Assembly: GCA_910583845.1 (NCBI GenBank)
Contig: CAJUAB010000010.1
Coordinates: 1 to 64,000, forward strand
DNA: 64,000 nt
Direction: 5' to 3'
Origin: an uncultured Acetatifactor sp.
GTDB taxonomy: Bacteria; Bacillota; Clostridia; Lachnospirales; Lachnospiraceae
Both the position numbers and the translations under genes were made by a program. Shown here in pieces: positions 15,898 to 22,983 of this stretch. The first letter of the stretch is position 1; each line of letters opens with the position of its first letter. Below the pieces are notes generated by a model. It was not told where the DNA came from and did not search any database. It saw only the letters and a program-made list of their open reading frames with translations.

Positions 15898-16132
15898 GGG
15901 CTTCCCCCTTTGCCTTAATCCGCATAAAACGGAACATGAAAGTTTCATCATGGATAATACGGGGTTCCCCGTCCTCGTTAATGACAAGTACGTCAAGGAA
16001 CGTGGGGGCCGGCATAATCCCGGTGCTGTTCTCTTCCCGCTCCCTGCTGTCCTTCCAGATCATGTGCATTTCCAGGGCGGCATACACCCGGCCTTTATAT
16101 GCCACCTCGTACCCCTTTACATCAATTCCCAT
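15884..16132 (-). CDS. Small phage protein, unknown
   Basis: The ATG at 16132, 11 nt after GGAGG, gives 82 aa; a TTG at 16141 is the alternative. The sequence (YEVAYKGRVYAALEMHMIW, FLDVLVINEDGE) looks like a small beta-rich domain. It overlaps both neighbours. Function unknown. Confidence 0.6.
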   Translation of the reverse strand: MGIDVKGYEVAYKGRVYAALEMHMIWKDSREREENSTGIMPAPTFLDVLVINEDGEPRIIHDETFMFRFMRIKAKGEAHECD

Positions 16133-16379
16133 TATCTCCAAAACCTCCTTTTGCTTTTTTCATGTACTCTTCCCATGTCTCGCAGTCAAATTCCTGGCGC
16201 TCTTCATTGAATGCCAGGTGAAGGAACTTCCCGCACTTTGGGCAGGTTCCGTGCCCCAGGAACGGTGCAAGCCCTATTTCCTGGGCAATGCTTTTGCATA
16301 TATACAGATCGCCCCCGCAGGCAGGGCAAATTCCCTTGTATCGTGGCCTGGTGTCATGTGCCTGGTCTTTCCTGCCCAC
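16122..16379 (-). CDS. Small zinc-ribbon protein
   Basis: An 85-aa protein with paired CPACG and CPKCG motifs about 25 residues apart, expected to bind zinc. It starts inside the end of the methyltransferase gene (26-nt overlap). Its role is unknown; zinc ribbons are frequent in this early operon. Confidence 0.65.
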   Translation of the reverse strand: MGRKDQAHDTRPRYKGICPACGGDLYICKSIAQEIGLAPFLGHGTCPKCGKFLHLAFNEERQEFDCETWEEYMKKAKGGFGDNGN

Positions 16380-17793
16380 TTCCGCCCCTCCTTTCCCTGT
16401 CCACCTTGCATATGCCTATAAAAACCCTTTCAGCGCACGGAACCGCAATGCTGTTTCCCAGCGCCATATACCTTGCATTGTCGGACATTTCTTTCCCGCT
16501 GGCCCCGTACATGGTCCACCCGTCCGGGAACCCGTCCAGGCGCTCACATTCTGTCGGGGTCAGACGGCGGACCCGGTATTTCACCGTCTGGGCAATCTTC
16601 TTTATGGCTTCCACCACTATGGTTTCACTGCCTCCGCCTGCTGCCCCACGGCTCTTTTTCAGCGTCCCCACCCCTTCTTTAAACTCCGCATATCCGTTCT
16701 GGGTGTATCCCACCACCACTGCCGCCTGCTGCTGTGAAGTAAGCGTGGGCGTCTTTTCCTCCGTGTAGCTTATCCCGCCGACTTTTGGGCTTGCCTTGTG
16801 AAGCATACCCGCCGCATATACCACGGCATGGCGGTCATTCGTTGTAAGCGTGGGGGCGGTATCCTGGTTTATTCCCAGCTGGTTCCCGCCGTTTTCCTCG
16901 CTCCGCCCTATGACATTCCCGGCTATGGTATACACGGGCAGGAGATAAAGCCCTGTTTTCCCTCCGCCCCCGCCAGCCCTGCCCATCAATGTGACGCTTT
17001 TCTTTGCGTTTATATATATCCTGTCCGCCGTCCTGCCGAAATCCAGTGTCAGCTGGCCGTCTGGCTCTTCTGCCAGTCCTCCGCTATCCGTTCCAGCAGC
17101 GCTATTTTCAAGATCAGCGGCACTTCCTTCTGGCGTTTCTCCGCCCGTTGCAGGATACCCCAGCAGGCTTTCGCACTCAAAAAGTATTTGTCCGGCGTCT
17201 CCGCCTCCAAAATCATGGACAAGATAGATTCTCTTTCTACGTTGGGGGACTCCCCAAAATTGAGCGTCAAGCCTTCTCCATGCTGTAGTATGCAGTTCCC
17301 CCCCTGGTCCCCTAACTCCAACCATTCCGGCTGCCGCCCACTTTCCACTTGCAGGCATTGGAATATTACTTTCTGTGATCTCTTCAAGGACCCGCCGGAA
17401 ATCCTCTCCTTTATTGCTTGAAAAAGCCCCGGCCACGTTTTCCCAGATAATATATTTTGGGTATTGTCCATTTGTCTTTTCCCTCATTTCCCGTATAATC
17501 CGCACCGCCTCCAGGAATAGCCCGGAACGGGACCCGGACAGCCCGGCCTGCTTCCCGGCCACGCTTAAGTCCTGGCACGGGCTGCCGAAACTGATAATGT
17601 CCACCGGGGGTATCTCCGCCCCGTTTATCCTGGTTATGTCTCCCAGCCGGATTGCCTTTGGAAAGTGCCTTGTTGAAATGTCAATGCAGTTTTCTTCAAT
17701 CTCGCTGGTCCATACCGTTTCTATGCCCTGTCCGGACGCCGCAAGCGGAAAGCCTGCTATACCGTCAAACAAACTCCCTAAAGTCAGCCCCAT
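16354..17793 (-). CDS. Orphan C5-cytosine DNA methyltransferase
   Basis: A 479-aa enzyme with the ordered C5-MTase motifs: SLFDGIAGF (motif I, residue 7 on), GSPCQDLS with catalytic Cys73 (motif IV), WENVAG at 117-122 (motif VI), QRRKR at 184-188 (motif VIII) and GNSIAVP near residue 447 (motif X). It transfers methyl groups from SAM to cytosine in a specific DNA site. No cognate restriction enzyme is nearby, so it probably protects phage DNA or alters host methylation. The variable region between motifs VIII and IX is long and glycine-rich. A second frame is open within it (17049-17471). Confidence 0.94.
   Translation of the reverse strand: MGLTLGSLFDGIAGFPLAASGQGIETVWTSEIEENCIDISTRHFPKAIRLGDITRINGAEIPPVDIISFGSPCQDLSVAGKQAGLSGSRSGLFLEAVRIIREMREKTNGQYPKYIIWENVAGAFSSNKGEDFRRVLEEITESNIPMPASGKWAAAGMVGVRGPGGELHTTAWRRLDAQFWGVPQRRKRIYLVHDFGGGDAGQILFECESLLGYPATGGETPEGSAADLENSAAGTDSGGLAEEPDGQLTLDFGRTADRIYINAKKSVTLMGRAGGGGGKTGLYLLPVYTIAGNVIGRSEENGGNQLGINQDTAPTLTTNDRHAVVYAAGMLHKASPKVGGISYTEEKTPTLTSQQQAAVVVGYTQNGYAEFKEGVGTLKKSRGAAGGGSETIVVEAIKKIAQTVKYRVRRLTPTECERLDGFPDGWTMYGASGKEMSDNARYMALGNSIAVPCAERVFIGICKVDRERRGGSGQERPGT
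17049..17471 (-). CDS. Nested frame inside methyltransferase gene
   Basis: On the same strand but in another frame, a 140-codon ORF starts at ATG 17471, about 9 nt after GAGGG, and stays open across motifs VI to VIII of the methyltransferase. Its product includes LNFGESPNVERESILS and DKYFLSAKACWGILQRAEKR. As I recall, similar sequences are annotated as hypothetical proteins in many Firmicutes phages and elements. Apparent conservation could follow from the methyltransferase itself, so expression is unproven. Confidence 0.4.
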   Translation of the reverse strand: MDNTQNILSGKTWPGLFQAIKERISGGSLKRSQKVIFQCLQVESGRQPEWLELGDQGGNCILQHGEGLTLNFGESPNVERESILSMILEAETPDKYFLSAKACWGILQRAEKRQKEVPLILKIALLERIAEDWQKSQTAS

Positions 17794-17805
17794 GCCTCTG
17801 CCTCC

Positions 17806-18573
17806 TTAATTCCCGTAACGCTCCGTGAACCACCTGGCATATACCCTGGCCATATCCTCTATGTCCTCACATTCCGTATAATCAGCGCCGCATATGGCGG
17901 CTTCCAGCGTGGTTTCCAGGAATGCGTCCTGCTTCTCTTCGTCCTGTGTCTCGATAATTCCAATAATCCGGCCTGCCGTCTCTTCTCCCAGGACGGCTTC
18001 CAGCTTCACCTGGCGTTCATGGCGGTTTGCAAGGCGGGCCATTTCCTCCTGGGCCAGTTCGCTTTTGTAGTCCAGGAAAAGGCAATGCCCGTTGAACTTT
18101 ACCCGGAAGGCTTCCAGATCAGCCGCCGTCATGTACTTGTGCCCATAGATTTCTTTCATCTTCCGCCAGGTGCCCCAGGGCACAAAGCCGAACACGTCAC
18201 CAATACCCACGCATACCCCGGCCACTGCACCTGCTGCCCAGTGCCGTTCTAAGCTGTCCCACTGGGTCTTTGTGATCACGGACTGTAAAATCCTGTCCGT
18301 GCTGGTATACTTCGCCTCAAAGCATATTGCCTGGCCTCCCCGCAGGGTGCCCATGAAATCCGGCTGTGCATTTGCGGTGAAACGGCCTGTGAAAGTCCCG
18401 TCCCTGCCTGTGCCTGTCGTTCTGAACGGCTCCGGGATTTTCTCCACGATTGCCCGCCCGGTATCCCTGTAATACGCACACGCTCCGTTTATGTACCCTT
18501 CAAAGAAATGGCCCTGGGCATTGTTCTTCATTGCCTGCCAGCTTTTATTTGTCCGTGGCTTTCGTCTGTTCAT
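17806..18573 (-). CDS. RecU-like Holliday junction resolvase / PD-(D/E)xK nuclease
   Basis: A 255-aa protein. The nuclease core is visible: an N-terminal helix with GHFFEGYINGACAYY, then TANAQPDFMGTLRGGQAICFEAKYT, in which Asp and Glu-Ala-Lys match the RecU catalytic motif, and a LEAFRVKFNGHCLFLDYK segment. RecU cuts Holliday junctions; phage copies help resolve replication intermediates. A C-terminal helical extension of about 90 residues goes beyond the usual RecU fold. It overlaps the HD gene by 4 nt. Confidence 0.8.
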   Translation of the reverse strand: MNRRKPRTNKSWQAMKNNAQGHFFEGYINGACAYYRDTGRAIVEKIPEPFRTTGTGRDGTFTGRFTANAQPDFMGTLRGGQAICFEAKYTSTDRILQSVITKTQWDSLERHWAAGAVAGVCVGIGDVFGFVPWGTWRKMKEIYGHKYMTAADLEAFRVKFNGHCLFLDYKSELAQEEMARLANRHERQVKLEAVLGEETAGRIIGIIETQDEEKQDAFLETTLEAAICGADYTECEDIEDMARVYARWFTERYGN

Positions 18574-19157
18574 TCTGCCTGCCCTCCCTTCCCGGCCAGC
18601 CAGGTGTCTTCCATGTCCGCCAGGTGAACCATGACCGCCAGCGGGTATTTTGCCCAGGCGTCTGAAAGACTGTGGCCGTCCGTCCTGGCCCTGGCGTCAA
18701 ATCCGCCCATATGCCAGTTAATTGCCATGATCTCTTCGTCCGTCAGCCAGATATAACGCATAATCAGCATAACCGACTTTTCCCCATGCCCCGCCGGAAA
18801 CTGGTTAGCATACCCCCAGCACTCCACCTGCTGCCATTTCCCGTTTGCGTCCTTCTGGTTCTTTGTCTGCTTTGTGTAGAAATCCGCCTTGCATACGTCA
18901 TGCAAAAGCCCCACTATGGCGATACTGTCCAGGTCATACCCCACGGCACGTTTTAACAGGTTCTCATATACCCCCAGGGAATGTTCCAGCAGGCCGCATT
19001 CATGCGCCCCATGGTACTTTGCACTGGCCGGGGCCGTGTAAAAATCCGTTGTTTCCAGCCAGCCCAGCAGGCCTTCCATGCCCTGGCGCTTCACACTCCG
19101 CAGGATTGCCCTAAAAGCCGTTATCATTTCTTCTTTGCTGTGTCCTCTCACTTTCAT
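18570..19157 (-). CDS. HD-domain phosphohydrolase
   Basis: About 195 aa from the ATG at 19157, which follows GGAGGT directly; a GTG two codons on has better spacing. HD signature residues are visible: HECGLLEHSLGVYENL, the central HD in IVGLLHDVCKADFY, and GHGEKS and NWHMGGFD later. Such enzymes hydrolyse nucleotides or phosphoesters with metal ions. In phages they may adjust nucleotide pools or nucleotide signals; the substrate here is unknown. It overlaps its neighbours on both sides. Confidence 0.82.
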   Translation of the reverse strand: MKVRGHSKEEMITAFRAILRSVKRQGMEGLLGWLETTDFYTAPASAKYHGAHECGLLEHSLGVYENLLKRAVGYDLDSIAIVGLLHDVCKADFYTKQTKNQKDANGKWQQVECWGYANQFPAGHGEKSVMLIMRYIWLTDEEIMAINWHMGGFDARARTDGHSLSDAWAKYPLAVMVHLADMEDTWLAGKGGQAE

Positions 19158-19582
19158 ACCTCCATTTTCAGATATTGCCACGATTGCGGCGGGCGGCTTA
19201 TGCCGTATGCTTCCAGCGGTATGGGCTTTTCATACTCCTGGACTTCGGATATTATCCAGCCCCACATGGGCCTGCCGCTGTTCCCCGCATATTCTTTCAG
19301 CTGTTCCTTTTTCAGACAGCTTGCCGCCTGTACGTTGTATTCCCCTGCCGTGCCGCATACGCTCTGCACCTCCGGCAGGGTTCTGATCTTCTGCACACCT
19401 GGGCAGTTAAATTCCCCGCATATCCCCACGCCTCCCGTGATATACACCAGCACCCGCAGGGGCCACTTTTCCGGCGCTATATGGGGATACGTTTTTCTGA
19501 TTTCCAGCAGCTTTTCCCTGGAAACCATTTTCTTCCACCAGCGGTCATGTAAAGACAAGATCACCGTTATCCTGCTGTCCAC
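19154..19582 (-). CDS. ASCH/PUA-like domain protein
   Basis: A GTG at 19582, 9 nt after GGAGG, gives 142 aa. The opening (ILSLHDRWWKKMVSREKLLEIRKTYP) resembles ASCH domains, in which a beta strand and helix are followed by a conserved E(I/V)RK. The later part has GICGEFNCPG with two cysteines and GRPMWGWIISEVQEYEKPIPL, another ASCH-like segment. ASCH proteins bind or process RNA or nucleosides; the exact role in phages is not known. Confidence 0.65.
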   Translation of the reverse strand: MDSRITVILSLHDRWWKKMVSREKLLEIRKTYPHIAPEKWPLRVLVYITGGVGICGEFNCPGVQKIRTLPEVQSVCGTAGEYNVQAASCLKKEQLKEYAGNSGRPMWGWIISEVQEYEKPIPLEAYGISRPPQSWQYLKMEV

Positions 19583-19871
19583 CTTCCTTTTCCTCCTTCC
19601 CGGCCTTAAATTCTCCCAGGTCAAGCGCCTGGCCGCACCTGCTACAATAATTCCAGTCAGCGGATACCCGAAAATGGTAATCCGGCCTTTCCAGATCGCC
19701 GTCATAAACAGAAAATAAATGGTATCCGCACACCGGGCAGTGAAAACTGTTTAGGTATCCCAGGGGCGGGGTGCCTGTCAGCGTGGGGTGCCTACCCTTC
19801 TGCCGTTTCGGCTTCCTGGGGGTGTCCCTTCCCCTTGCCTTTTTAAAATTCTGCCGTTTCTCCATCTTCAT
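19545..19871 (-). CDS. Basic zinc-ribbon protein
   Basis: A 108-aa protein with a basic N-terminus (KARGRDTPRKPKRQKGRH) and two zinc-binding pairs, CPVCG and CSRCG, about 30 residues apart. It may bind nucleic acid. It overlaps the ASCH-like gene by 38 nt, more than usual here, but both have supporting features. Confidence 0.65.
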   Translation of the reverse strand: MKMEKRQNFKKARGRDTPRKPKRQKGRHPTLTGTPPLGYLNSFHCPVCGYHLFSVYDGDLERPDYHFRVSADWNYCSRCGQALDLGEFKAGKEEKEGGQQDNGDLVFT

Positions 19872-20176
19872 GCCTCCCCTTCCAGGATAATTCTGGTATA
19901 GATCAGCATTTCCAGGTCACTGAACCGAAAATCGCTTATGTTTTCCACTGCCACTTCCGTTTTAGGCTTCTGCTGGCTTCCCAGATACTTTCCCCTGTTC
20001 TCTTTTCGGAAAATATCTGTGGCCAGGCCGAACCGCTTCACTTCCCTGCCTGCGTCAATTTCATCATGGTACTGGATACAGGCCACATACCCCCGGTATA
20101 TCTCCCGCCCGTCCGCCTCCTGTATGATTAGGCGGTCACTGTGTACCGCCCTTTTCAGCATATCCCCCAGCGTCAC
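19868..20176 (-). CDS. Unknown early phage protein
   Basis: A 102-aa protein that starts with GTG overlapping the stop of the Rep gene. It reads MTLGDMLKRAVHSDRLIIQEADGREIYRGYVACIQY, which looks like a small beta domain, and ends FSDLEMLIYTRIILEGEA. It is directly coupled to the Rep gene but has no family I recognise. Confidence 0.65.
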   Translation of the reverse strand: MTLGDMLKRAVHSDRLIIQEADGREIYRGYVACIQYHDEIDAGREVKRFGLATDIFRKENRGKYLGSQQKPKTEVAVENISDFRFSDLEMLIYTRIILEGEA

Positions 20177-21045
20177 TTCTGCTTCCCTCCCTTCCCTTTA
20201 GGCTTTTTCTTTTTGGGCTTCTTTGCCTTGCGCCACATTTTTAAATAAATACTCCACCCTGTTTCCTCATAAAATTCCGTCTTAATCTCACTGATCGTAT
20301 AATCCGGGAACTGTTTTTCAAAATATGCCTGCCCCATATCATTGGACTTTGCCAGGTCCTCCACTCTCTTCTTGCTATACTTGTGGTCAGCGTCCGGCTG
20401 CCTCACTGGCCGTTCCAGGTTCCGGGAAGATGACCAGCGCTTTTTCCCATTGGGGTTCTTTGTCACATACATGCACAGGGCTTCTATGCCGTTCTTATCC
20501 ACCTGCAAGCGGTCCGCATTGACCCACCCCATCTTCCTCACCTGGTCCATATACTGGGGGTCTGTATTGTACTTGTTCCAGTTTATCCGCTCCGCCGTCC
20601 ACATCATTTCCACTTCGTCCCGGCTCATGCCCCCGTTCATGATTATGTGGTGGTGTATCCTGGTGATCTTCTCCCCGTCCTTGCTGTAGCCGTACTCTGT
20701 CACCAGTATGTATTTTAAAGGGGGCAGGTTCAGCTTTTTCCGCCTGTAGGCAATCCGCCGCAGGTAATTCCCCACCACCCGTTCTGCCTCTTCCTCTGTC
20801 TCCGGCAGTTCTTCATCTGCATATGTGCAGGTGACATGCAGATCACCTATTCCAAAATTCCCGTTCCCCAGCTGTACCAGATACCTCCTTGCATTTTTAT
20901 CATTCAAGTCTTTCTGCTTTGGCTCTGTAACCTTCTGCCGCTTCCCCCTCTTCCCTTTAACCGCTCTTTCCGCATTATCTGTCCTGGGGATTATGTCAAC
21001 CTCTCTATAGTCCCGGCAGTCCACTTTCTTTTCCCGATAAAACAT
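20173..21045 (-). CDS. HUH-type replication initiator
   Basis: A 290-aa protein with the three motifs of HUH endonucleases: motif 1 in DLHVTCTYADE (about residue 70), the metal-binding histidines in ITRIHHHIIMNGG (about residue 130), and a tyrosine motif IEALCMYVTKNP (about residue 185). It resembles the REP/G2P-like family that starts rolling-circle replication by nicking one strand. The C-terminus is very lysine-rich. Such initiators are unusual in a tailed dsDNA phage that also has ParAB, so it probably starts phage genome replication. A TACTTCCGTAA operator lies upstream. Confidence 0.8.
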   Translation of the reverse strand: MFYREKKVDCRDYREVDIIPRTDNAERAVKGKRGKRQKVTEPKQKDLNDKNARRYLVQLGNGNFGIGDLHVTCTYADEELPETEEEAERVVGNYLRRIAYRRKKLNLPPLKYILVTEYGYSKDGEKITRIHHHIIMNGGMSRDEVEMMWTAERINWNKYNTDPQYMDQVRKMGWVNADRLQVDKNGIEALCMYVTKNPNGKKRWSSSRNLERPVRQPDADHKYSKKRVEDLAKSNDMGQAYFEKQFPDYTISEIKTEFYEETGWSIYLKMWRKAKKPKKKKPKGKGGKQK

Positions 21046-21153
21046 TTTCTGCCTGCCTTCCCTTGTACCAGGGGCAGGGGTATTCTTACCAGGCCAGCAG
21101 GGGTTCCCCCTCCTGTACTACTCCCTTATATTCACCTCATTGACAGATACATA

Positions 21154-21164
21154 TACTTCCGTAA
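21154..21164 (-). promoter_or_regulatory. Fourth TACTTCCGTAA operator, upstream of Rep
   Basis: A single copy of the 11-bp motif seen three times at 14326-14405, here about 110 bp before the Rep start. It suggests that the regulator of the par operon also acts on the replication gene, or that this is a second partition site. Confidence 0.6.
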
Positions 21165-21269
21165 TTATTTGCTATGGTAAGAATGTTAATACCCCATACA
21201 AGCCCGCTTTCCGGGTAATTTTCCCGGATTTTGCTTGCCTTTTGCCTGCCAACATGGTACAATATAAGT

Positions 21270-21334
21270 GTGATTTATATATCTGTTGGCAAAAAGCCTT
21301 GACCGTGTTTCCCGGCACTGTCAAGGCTTTTTTC
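21270..21334 (+). ncRNA. Candidate short RNA between Rep and DGR target
   Basis: On the plus strand, against the surrounding genes, TTGCCT (21235-21240) and TACAAT (21258-21263) are 17 bp apart and would start a transcript near 21270. It would end in the strong hairpin and T run at 21291-21333, giving an RNA of about 65 nt with no reading frame. This is a prediction from promoter and terminator only. Confidence 0.3.
21291..21333. terminator. Bidirectional terminator after DGR target gene
   Basis: Arms AAAGCCTTGAC (21293-21303) and GTCAAGGCTTT (21320-21330) form an 11-bp stem with a 16-nt loop. A T run follows on the plus strand and a run of A precedes it, so it can work in both directions. 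It ends leftward transcripts from the DGR-type target gene. Confidence 0.85.
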
Positions 21335-21354
21335 TTGCTTGTTTTGGCTGCTTG

Positions 21355-21527
21355 CGGGGCGTTGTCACGCCCCGATCAGTTTATCCGTGATCTGTTTCCA
21401 GTCTTTCACATACAAAGCGGAACGGAAGCCGAAGTCCACACCGACGCCAGAACGGGGGTAGTACAGATTGACAGCGGACCCCCCAGCGTAGGAAGCGTTG
21501 CCGAAACCCGAACCCCGGAACGGCACA
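21355..21527 (-). other. Putative DGR variable region and stop-codon hairpin
   Basis: The 3' end of the target gene (about 21,410-21,527) encodes the variable segment. A perfect inverted repeat, CGGGGCG (21368-21374 on the minus strand) and CGCCCCG (21355-21361) with a 6-nt loop, holds the stop codon. DGRs commonly have such a hairpin just after the target site, where it guides homing. Seen directly: hairpin and position. Inferred: a role in mutagenic homing. Confidence 0.65.
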
Positions 21528-22339
21528 GCTTCTGCCAGTTCGCTGTCTACATATATGCCGTCTTTGCGCTCCCTGTAGTCCGGCGGCAGGATAGCAAGGT
21601 CAAAAATGATCTGCGGTATGCTTTCCAGGCCGTCAACCCTTATGTCACGCATATGTACTCCGTCCCAGTCTTCCTTTGCCTGGCCTGTGGTGATCGCCAC
21701 TCCATCACCGCCGGAAAGATAGATTGCCTTCCCGTCCTCTGTCTTCGCCTGCTGCCATGCGGTGCTTTCCCTGGCCGTGCTTACCGCTGCGGCGTCATTG
21801 TTGGGGATATACTCCACACGGCCTTTTTGCAGGCGCAAGCCTGTTACTATCTCCCATACATTGCCTTTCAGCCCGTATATGCCGCCCTCCGTGTGGTCAT
21901 GGCTCCACGTCACCGGGTCAAGCCCCGTCAGCGTCCGGCGTCCGTCATATGTAACGCCCTTTTCCTCCGGGTGGTCATAATCCCGGCCGCAATTCGTGTT
22001 CCCGTGCGGCTCCGTGCCCAGGTCCCGGCTTTCCGCCAGCAGATAGGCATATTCCGTATTGGTCAGCAGGTGCCAGCCCTCCCCCTTCTCCCGGCAGGCT
22101 CTGGCGGCGCTGTCCTGGTCAATCTGTGTCCAGGGTTCCCGATACGGCAGGGAATAAGGTATGCCCTGTATATTGGTATTGTGGAACTGAGAAATTAAAA
22201 TAGCGTCCACAACCTCCCCGCATACCACGAACATGGGCGGGGCCTGTTCCGGGTCCTTGCTTCCGGTCCAGGAAAATGCCGTCATATAGTTGGGCACCCC
22301 GTTTTCGTCCTTAACGATCAGTTTCTGTTTTCTTACCAT
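21365..22339 (-). CDS. DGR-type variable protein with FGE/C-type lectin fold
   Basis: A 324-aa protein with formylglycine-generating-enzyme/C-type lectin features: GEGWHLLTNTEYAYLLAES, GGIYGLKGNVWEIVTGLRL and YIPNNDAA. The last 55 residues have the layout of a DGR variable region: VPFRG, then SGFGNASYAGGSAVNLYYPRSG, then FGFRSALY. Many positions where such regions have AAC-derived residues carry Gly, Tyr, Ser, Phe or Asp. DGR targets are usually receptor-binding proteins. Its place in the early operon, far from the tail genes, is odd. No reverse transcriptase is seen in the window. The ATG follows GGAGGGCCAGACAA. Confidence 0.85.
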   Translation of the reverse strand: MVRKQKLIVKDENGVPNYMTAFSWTGSKDPEQAPPMFVVCGEVVDAILISQFHNTNIQGIPYSLPYREPWTQIDQDSAARACREKGEGWHLLTNTEYAYLLAESRDLGTEPHGNTNCGRDYDHPEEKGVTYDGRRTLTGLDPVTWSHDHTEGGIYGLKGNVWEIVTGLRLQKGRVEYIPNNDAAAVSTARESTAWQQAKTEDGKAIYLSGGDGVAITTGQAKEDWDGVHMRDIRVDGLESIPQIIFDLAILPPDYRERKDGIYVDSELAEAVPFRGSGFGNASYAGGSAVNLYYPRSGVGVDFGFRSALYVKDWKQITDKLIGA

Positions 22340-22385
22340 TTGTCTGGCCCTCCATTCATTTTTTATCTGAACCCCTGGCGGGGTA

Positions 22386-22964
22386 TCATTCCACTGTATT
22401 TTTCTTTCTTCCCGGCTTTACGTCCTCAAAGCGGTATGTGAAGCCGTCCAGGGCATAGGGGTTCTTCACTTTCCCGTTGCACCGGTCCAGTACCGTCTGA
22501 TAACTCATGTGGTTAGCTTTTGCCGCCTCCCTGGCCGATCTGTAAACCTCCACGTCCCTGCCGTCCCTGTCCACTTTAAAGACGGTCTTTCTTTTGCTGC
22601 TCATGTGCCCCGTAAGCCTGCCCAGGCTCACCCGGTCAATGAACCCGATATTTTCCAGGCGGTTATCCCAGATATTCCTGTTGATATGATACGGCACCTT
22701 GCTTTCCGGCCATGTTCCGTACCAGGCCATTGCCATGATTGTTAAAAGCGGTACTTCCGTGCTTTTCCCGTCCTTTGTCAGTTTGACAAAAAGCCTCTGC
22801 CGGAACTTCCTTCCGCTTTTCCTGTATGCGGTCATGTCCCGCACCAGGCCGGAAGGGAAGACACGGCGCACGTCAGCTATTCGGTTCACCTGGTATTTTC
22901 CGCCGTATCCGGGAATGTCCCGCCACCAGTCCGGCCCGTTGTCCTCTGGTATGTATGCCTTCAT
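22386..22964 (-). CDS. NUMOD4/HNH homing endonuclease-like protein
   Basis: The ATG at 22964, after GGGAGGGCAGCAGGC, gives 192 aa. Residues 9-35 match NUMOD4 (WWRDIPGYGGKYQVNRIADVRRV). The middle (VPYHINRNIWDNRLENIGFID) is an HNH_3-type motif with His-Asn and the DNRxxN signature. The C-terminus has a NUMOD1-like DNA-binding repeat (EVYRSAREAAKANHMSYQTVLDRC). Such free-standing endonucleases spread by cutting allelic DNA. It lies next to the DGR target without interrupting a gene. Confidence 0.85.
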   Translation of the reverse strand: MKAYIPEDNGPDWWRDIPGYGGKYQVNRIADVRRVFPSGLVRDMTAYRKSGRKFRQRLFVKLTKDGKSTEVPLLTIMAMAWYGTWPESKVPYHINRNIWDNRLENIGFIDRVSLGRLTGHMSSKRKTVFKVDRDGRDVEVYRSAREAAKANHMSYQTVLDRCNGKVKNPYALDGFTYRFEDVKPGRKKNTVE

Positions 22965-22983
22965 GCCTGCTGCCCTCCCAGCG

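Noticed and set aside
21140..22198. A 352-codon plus-strand frame over the DGR-type target gene
   Set aside because: It is antisense to a gene with recognisable motifs and shows no domain; it also crosses the terminator at 21291-21333.
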